Part shown: positions 60,311 to 64,000 of the stretch, piece by piece
Layout: each line of letters begins with the position of its first letter
Numbering within the stretch: position 1 is the first letter of the stretch
NCBI GenBank assembly: GCA_015179045.1
Contig: WHUZ01000008.1
Span: forward strand, 1,178,001 to 1,242,000
From: Kalaharituber pfeilii
Taxonomy: Eukaryota; Ascomycota; Pezizomycetes; Pezizales; Pezizaceae
Reading direction: 5' to 3'
Length of the DNA: 64,000 bases
The notes under the pieces: model-generated
What the model saw: the letters and a program-made list of their open reading frames with translations, nothing else
What the model was told of the DNA's origin: nothing
Database searches by the model: none
Program-made: the position numbers and the translations under genes

Positions 60311-60840
60311 TTTTATATATATATATATATCATTAATCGCATGCCGCCCTATGGGCTATGGCGATATTACTTACATAGAAAATATTTAGGAGAATGAAAA
60401 TAGTGTAGCTGAGAAAGTAGCTAGCTAGCGTCTCGGGGTCATTCTTCCATCCATCCCATGAGTGTCAATAGCGGGCCCCCGTCCTCTTTGCTCCCCTCCT
60501 GGGGTCTCAATATGGCATCCCTCCCTCCGGGCAATTTCCTTTTCCATGCCCGGCAGTCGTTGAGTACGTTTGTTGTGGTCTCCTCCTGCTCCCCGCACCA
60601 TCGGTACTCCAGGCCGTCAGTTTTGCCTATCTTGAATTTCCAGGCTCGTAAGCCTTTGCAGCCTAACAGTCCGGCGAGGGTGCCCACGCGGTGCCCCAGT
60701 CTCTGGAGGGGTCTATAGGTCAGCTCCAGGCGGTTTCTCTCCTCTGCTCTGCGTGCCTTCGCCGATTGTCGTATCCCGGGTTCCGTGACTATCTCATCTT
60801 GGTATATCAGCGTTGTCAGCTATAGTCTAGCTTTGTTAGC
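60311..60840 (-). mobile_element. 5'-truncated LINE, ORF2 C-terminus plus 3' tail
   Basis: Minus strand. Encodes DEIVTEPGI, RRAEERNRLELTYRPLQRLG and a degenerate knuckle, YRWCGEQEETTTN. A 3' UTR and tail follow, with GCCC (60346-60349) and GGGC (60353-60356), then a (TA)n tract at about 60313-60330. It aligns with the copies at 2.2, 32.1 and 59.6 kb. Upper boundary approximate. Confidence 0.82.
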
Positions 60841-60844
60841 TGCA

Positions 60845-62135
60845 GTTCCCGACGTGAATGGCTCGCAGGCCGTGGCATGAAGCTACGCAGGCCGGTCCAC
60901 TGCTCGCATACATCGTGTTCCTACCATTAGAATAGGTTACAATCAAGAAAATGGCCGGGACGCAACCCCGACCGAGTCTCAATATAATATATGATATGGA
61001 TTCCGAAGCGGCAAATGCCGAATATCATATTGGTGTATGCTGCGTACCAGCTCGATGTGAGGTCGTATATGCACTATACCATTCTCTGAATGGAATTTAT
61101 TACCATGGAACGAGATAATCACATCATGATGTAACAGCTGTCCAGTGGTTCTTTGTCCTCAAGCTGCCGGTGCAAATATATTTAGTATACTGTATCATTC
61201 ACGCGCCATAACGGATCCAAGTACAGTACCCGGCCCGACTGTCAACCGCGGCCGTATCTCAAAAGTGGCACACAGACTTCAATAGCATTGTAGTAAGAGG
61301 ACCCTGGGCCCAACAAATGCAGCGTGTGCATGCATAACATTAGCTCAATTGATAATGCAAACTTCAAACCTCTGGCAATTTTGACATCGAGAATCTGAAG
61401 ATCAGGTCATCACATCAGCAAGGCGGGACCTAAAGCCCGTTTCTGTCACAGGCAGTTAAGCGAGATGTTCCTAATCCTGTTTGGAAAATACTACTTTGTA
61501 CGTGGGAGTCATGTCAGTATCAGTATCGATCTCGCATCATGCCCTATACATGCCGCTGCTTGTTCACACTCAAACTGTGCAGCGCAGTTCTTGCCAGGCG
61601 GCTTACAGCCTCTTGGATCTGAAATACGAGATTTGTCTACCACTTATGTACATATCTGTGAGGATATCCGGGTTTAAAGTAGACTGCTCAATGTAGCTAA
61701 GGCTATGCAAGTGTCTCAGCGAGGCCGTATGCCCGTGTGCATAGGTTCACGGAATAGGTAGGCACATACTTGATATGAGACTTACGCTCTGTAGAGGGAA
61801 ATGAGGAAAACTTCCAGCCTGTGAGTACCTTGTGTTTTTCTCGCATTGCGCATGGCTATGTTTCTGAGTTTTACCATCCGATGTTGCATGAAGCCTTTTT
61901 CCCTGTTTACGCAACTCTTGTGAACATATATCGACCACTAGCAGTGAGGATTTTTGCTCTAGCTTATTGGCCGGTCGACCGTTGATTAGCTGGCTTTCAA
62001 CGCCTGCGGCGTTCGCGTTCCTTATCCCTCGATCTGGCGAAGGGCACCGTACGGGAGCGTAGAGTAACCGGACTAAGCGTATAGCATGCTACCGAAAGTC
62101 TGAATTGTGTTCGTCTGTCCGAAAGTGGAACAACT
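60845..62135. other. Gene-free stretch
   Basis: Short frames of 60-72 codons only; no recognisable domain or repeat. Confidence 0.4.
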
Positions 62136-62146
62136 CTAGTCCCTTC

Positions 62147-62190
62147 TAGTCTGGCGGTACTACCCTACAAGGAATAGTGCAACCAGACTA
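62147..62190. mobile_element. 44-bp MITE with 9-bp TSD
   Basis: TAGTCTGGCGGTACTA and, from the other end on the complement, TAGTCTGGTTGCACTA form an imperfect 16-bp inverted repeat (13 matches). The direct repeat AGTCCCTTC flanks it at 62138-62146 and 62191-62199. The right terminus resembles the right end of the large fold-back element at 63,094. Confidence 0.85.
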
Positions 62191-62269
62191 AGTCCCTTCG
62201 CTGCACTCACACTACCACTTTTGGGGTAGCGCGACACCAAACTTACTGTACTTCACCACACACCGGCTC

Positions 62270-63094
62270 CCCGGACACATTTACCACCAAAACTGCGCAA
62301 CTTTCACAGTCAATATCTCAACAACCACAGCAGCATTTGTTGATGCGCTTCATGTAGCTATTAGACAAAGGGAAATTCCTGCTATCTAGCACTTTTTTTC
62401 ATCAAAAATAATGGGTGCAAAGGAATTATGGCTTGTCGCATTTCTGTTGGAAGGCTTGGCATTTCTTTGTATGGGATTTTCATACAAAATGTTCCTAAAA
62501 CCCGAATGTAGTCCTACTCTTCAACATTAATTACAATAGCTATGTCCAGAATCACCTAAAGAGATACAGTAAGGTGCTGCATCTAATTTGCCTTCATTTG
62601 TTGAATTGTAAAGTTGGTGTACAACAATCTACTTTTGGAGGTTGTTCTCACACAAATGGTTTCTATGGGACATATGAATATTCTGAATAATTTCACAACC
62701 ACTACAGGTACTACCTAACTATGTTGCTCATAACTTCCAACTGAGTGGCTCTATTGAATGTGAGTGTCTGGGTTGTGTTACTGAATTTTATTGCAGGTGT
62801 AGCATGCAGAATTCAAGAGTGGTGACATTTGTATGGGGATCCCATACAAAGAAATGCCAAGCCTTCCAACAGAAATGCGACAAGCCATAATCCCTTGCAC
62901 CCACTATTTTCGATGAAGAAAAGTGCTAGATAGCAGGAATTATCCTTTGTCTAATAGCTACATGAAGCGCATTAACAAAATGCTGTTGTGGTTGTTGAGA
63001 TATTGAGTGCAAAAGTTGCGCAGTTTTGGTGGTAAATGTGTCCGGGAAAGTGAACTACAGTAGGGCCCGTACGAGGGGTTATGCAACCAGACTA
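62270..63094. mobile_element. Fold-back element with 219-bp inverted arms
   Basis: 62270-62488 and 62828-63046 are inverted copies at about 93 percent identity by eye; differences are mainly transitions. The 339-nt spacer has no coding capacity. The right side continues to a CCAGACTA terminus at 63094, matching the TAGTCTGG ends of the 44-bp MITE. The left side lacks the corresponding end, so the left terminus is lost or degenerate. No target-site duplication was found. Likely Mutator-like by its termini (inference). Confidence 0.8.
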
Positions 63095-63099
63095 AACTT

Positions 63100-64000
63100 A
63101 GGGCTAGCACTTTAAGTATTGTACGCAATCCATCAGAAACAGGTTAAACACAAATAACCACGAACTTCCCTTCGCTGGATTCTACGGGAGAACAAGGTAC
63201 TACCGAATAATCTGGCGAGCGAGACCCCCGTCAGTAAGGGAGAATCTTTGCGTATGACGGTTAGTATAATGTAGATTGAACTACGGAGAGGCACTCTTCT
63301 AAGCTAGAAATAGAAGAGATCAGAATTCGGCTTCGGTTTTGTTCTTGAGCATGGATAATGGGCTTCAGCAGTAGGCAAAAATACCTTCTTACGATAAATT
63401 AACACGTTTGAGCCTTCGCCAGCAGTTGCTATACATTATTCTGCTTAGAAGACTTGTCACTCTTTCGCTGGATCTCACCTCGTTGAGGTCCACCTGTCAC
63501 CCCACAAAGTTCGACTGGGGTCATGCTCGCCGGATTATGCGGTACCTTCATTCTCTACCCTGCATCTAACTGCACCCAAACCTGAATTCGCTACCTATGT
63601 CCAATTAATGTACACCTTGTTTCTGCAGCTGCACATGCATGCGAGTTGAATAAATCATGGATCGAAATGAGATGGTATGAACACCATGCCAATGTTACCA
63701 GAAGGAGAAGGTCAACGAGAGGGCTCAATGTGTAATTATTCTTGGGTATGATACAGGCGTGATATCTGATATGCACAGCAGGACAAAATACATATTGAGA
63801 AATTGGCAAATTCAGGGTAATGGGAACAATTAGAACCATATAGGTATAGGGAATCACAAGGTTCCGTCGGCCAGAATGGATGACATGAGTTTACTCTTTA
63901 CTCTTCTGCAGCACTACATATATTCTAACGGCCATCAGTTGTCTGTCCGTATCTCCATGGCTTTATGGGAGGCCGCTCTGCTCGCTTGTCTGACAACTGC
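63100..64000. other. Gene-free stretch to the window end
   Basis: An 88-codon minus-strand frame at 63591-63857 shows no domain. No transposon ends seen. A gene could begin beyond the window. Confidence 0.35.

Noticed and set aside
1..64000. CRISPR arrays or bacterial operons
   Set aside because: No regularly spaced repeats, and the spliceosomal introns show a fungal nuclear genome.

Overview
This window is nuclear DNA from a filamentous ascomycete with a low gene density and a heavy transposon load. The evidence is fungal-type introns (43-136 nt, one of 235 nt, several with CTAAC/CTAAT-like branch points), two Zn2Cys6 transcription factors with fungal-specific regulatory domains, a fungal P450, a PTH11/SAT4-type membrane protein, and many Tad-like LINE tails and fungal-type DNA transposon relics. 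A truffle-like or other repeat-rich Pezizomycotina genome would fit, but that placement is inference. I support only five protein-coding genes in 64 kb.

Layout. 1-5.6 kb is transposon-derived: a 1.3-kb element with long terminal inverted repeats at the window edge, a 5'-truncated LINE, nested LINE tails, a Tc1/mariner transposase relic and a possible pogo-type transposase C-terminus. 5.6-16.8 kb is gene-empty, with short retroposed tails, a 109-bp MITE and homopolymer tracts. 16.9-19.3 kb holds a four-exon Zn2Cys6 regulator (minus strand). 19.4-24.8 kb is gene-poor. 24.8-26.8 kb holds a cytochrome P450 (minus). 27.9-35.2 kb is a transposon belt: a 538-bp internally deleted LINE, a 79-bp LINE tail, an 18-bp minisatellite, a hAT-like element, another truncated LINE, several tails and a TA-flanked MITE. 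37.7-41.1 kb holds a second five-exon Zn2Cys6 regulator (plus). 44.0-47.3 kb holds a low-complexity protein whose frame is broken at a 13-A run. 50.4-50.9 kb has a LINE tail, a 65-bp MITE and a tRNA-like sequence. 55.1-56.6 kb holds the PTH11/SAT4-like gene (plus). 57.2-63.1 kb is again mobile DNA: a pogo/Fot1-like element, two truncated LINEs, a 44-bp MITE and a fold-back element with 219-bp arms.

The genes do not form an obvious pathway. The two Zn2Cys6 genes belong to the same broad subfamily and bracket a P450 across about 20 kb, but there is no polyketide synthase, NRPS or terpene synthase here, so a metabolite cluster is not supported.

The most interesting signal is a set of about 20 LINE-derived 3' tails, most carrying little more than a 35-50 nt terminal segment plus poly(A) or (TA)n. 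Several have clear target-site duplications of 9-14 bp. They fall into two sequence families that share a short hairpin whose stem varies in a compensatory way (GCCC/GGGC, GCCT/AGGC, AGGCT/AGCCT, TCGC/GCGA). This suggests a structured 3' recognition element used by the LINE reverse transcriptase. A second strong signal is a MITE family of 109, 65 and 44 bp, each flanked by a perfect 9-bp duplication.
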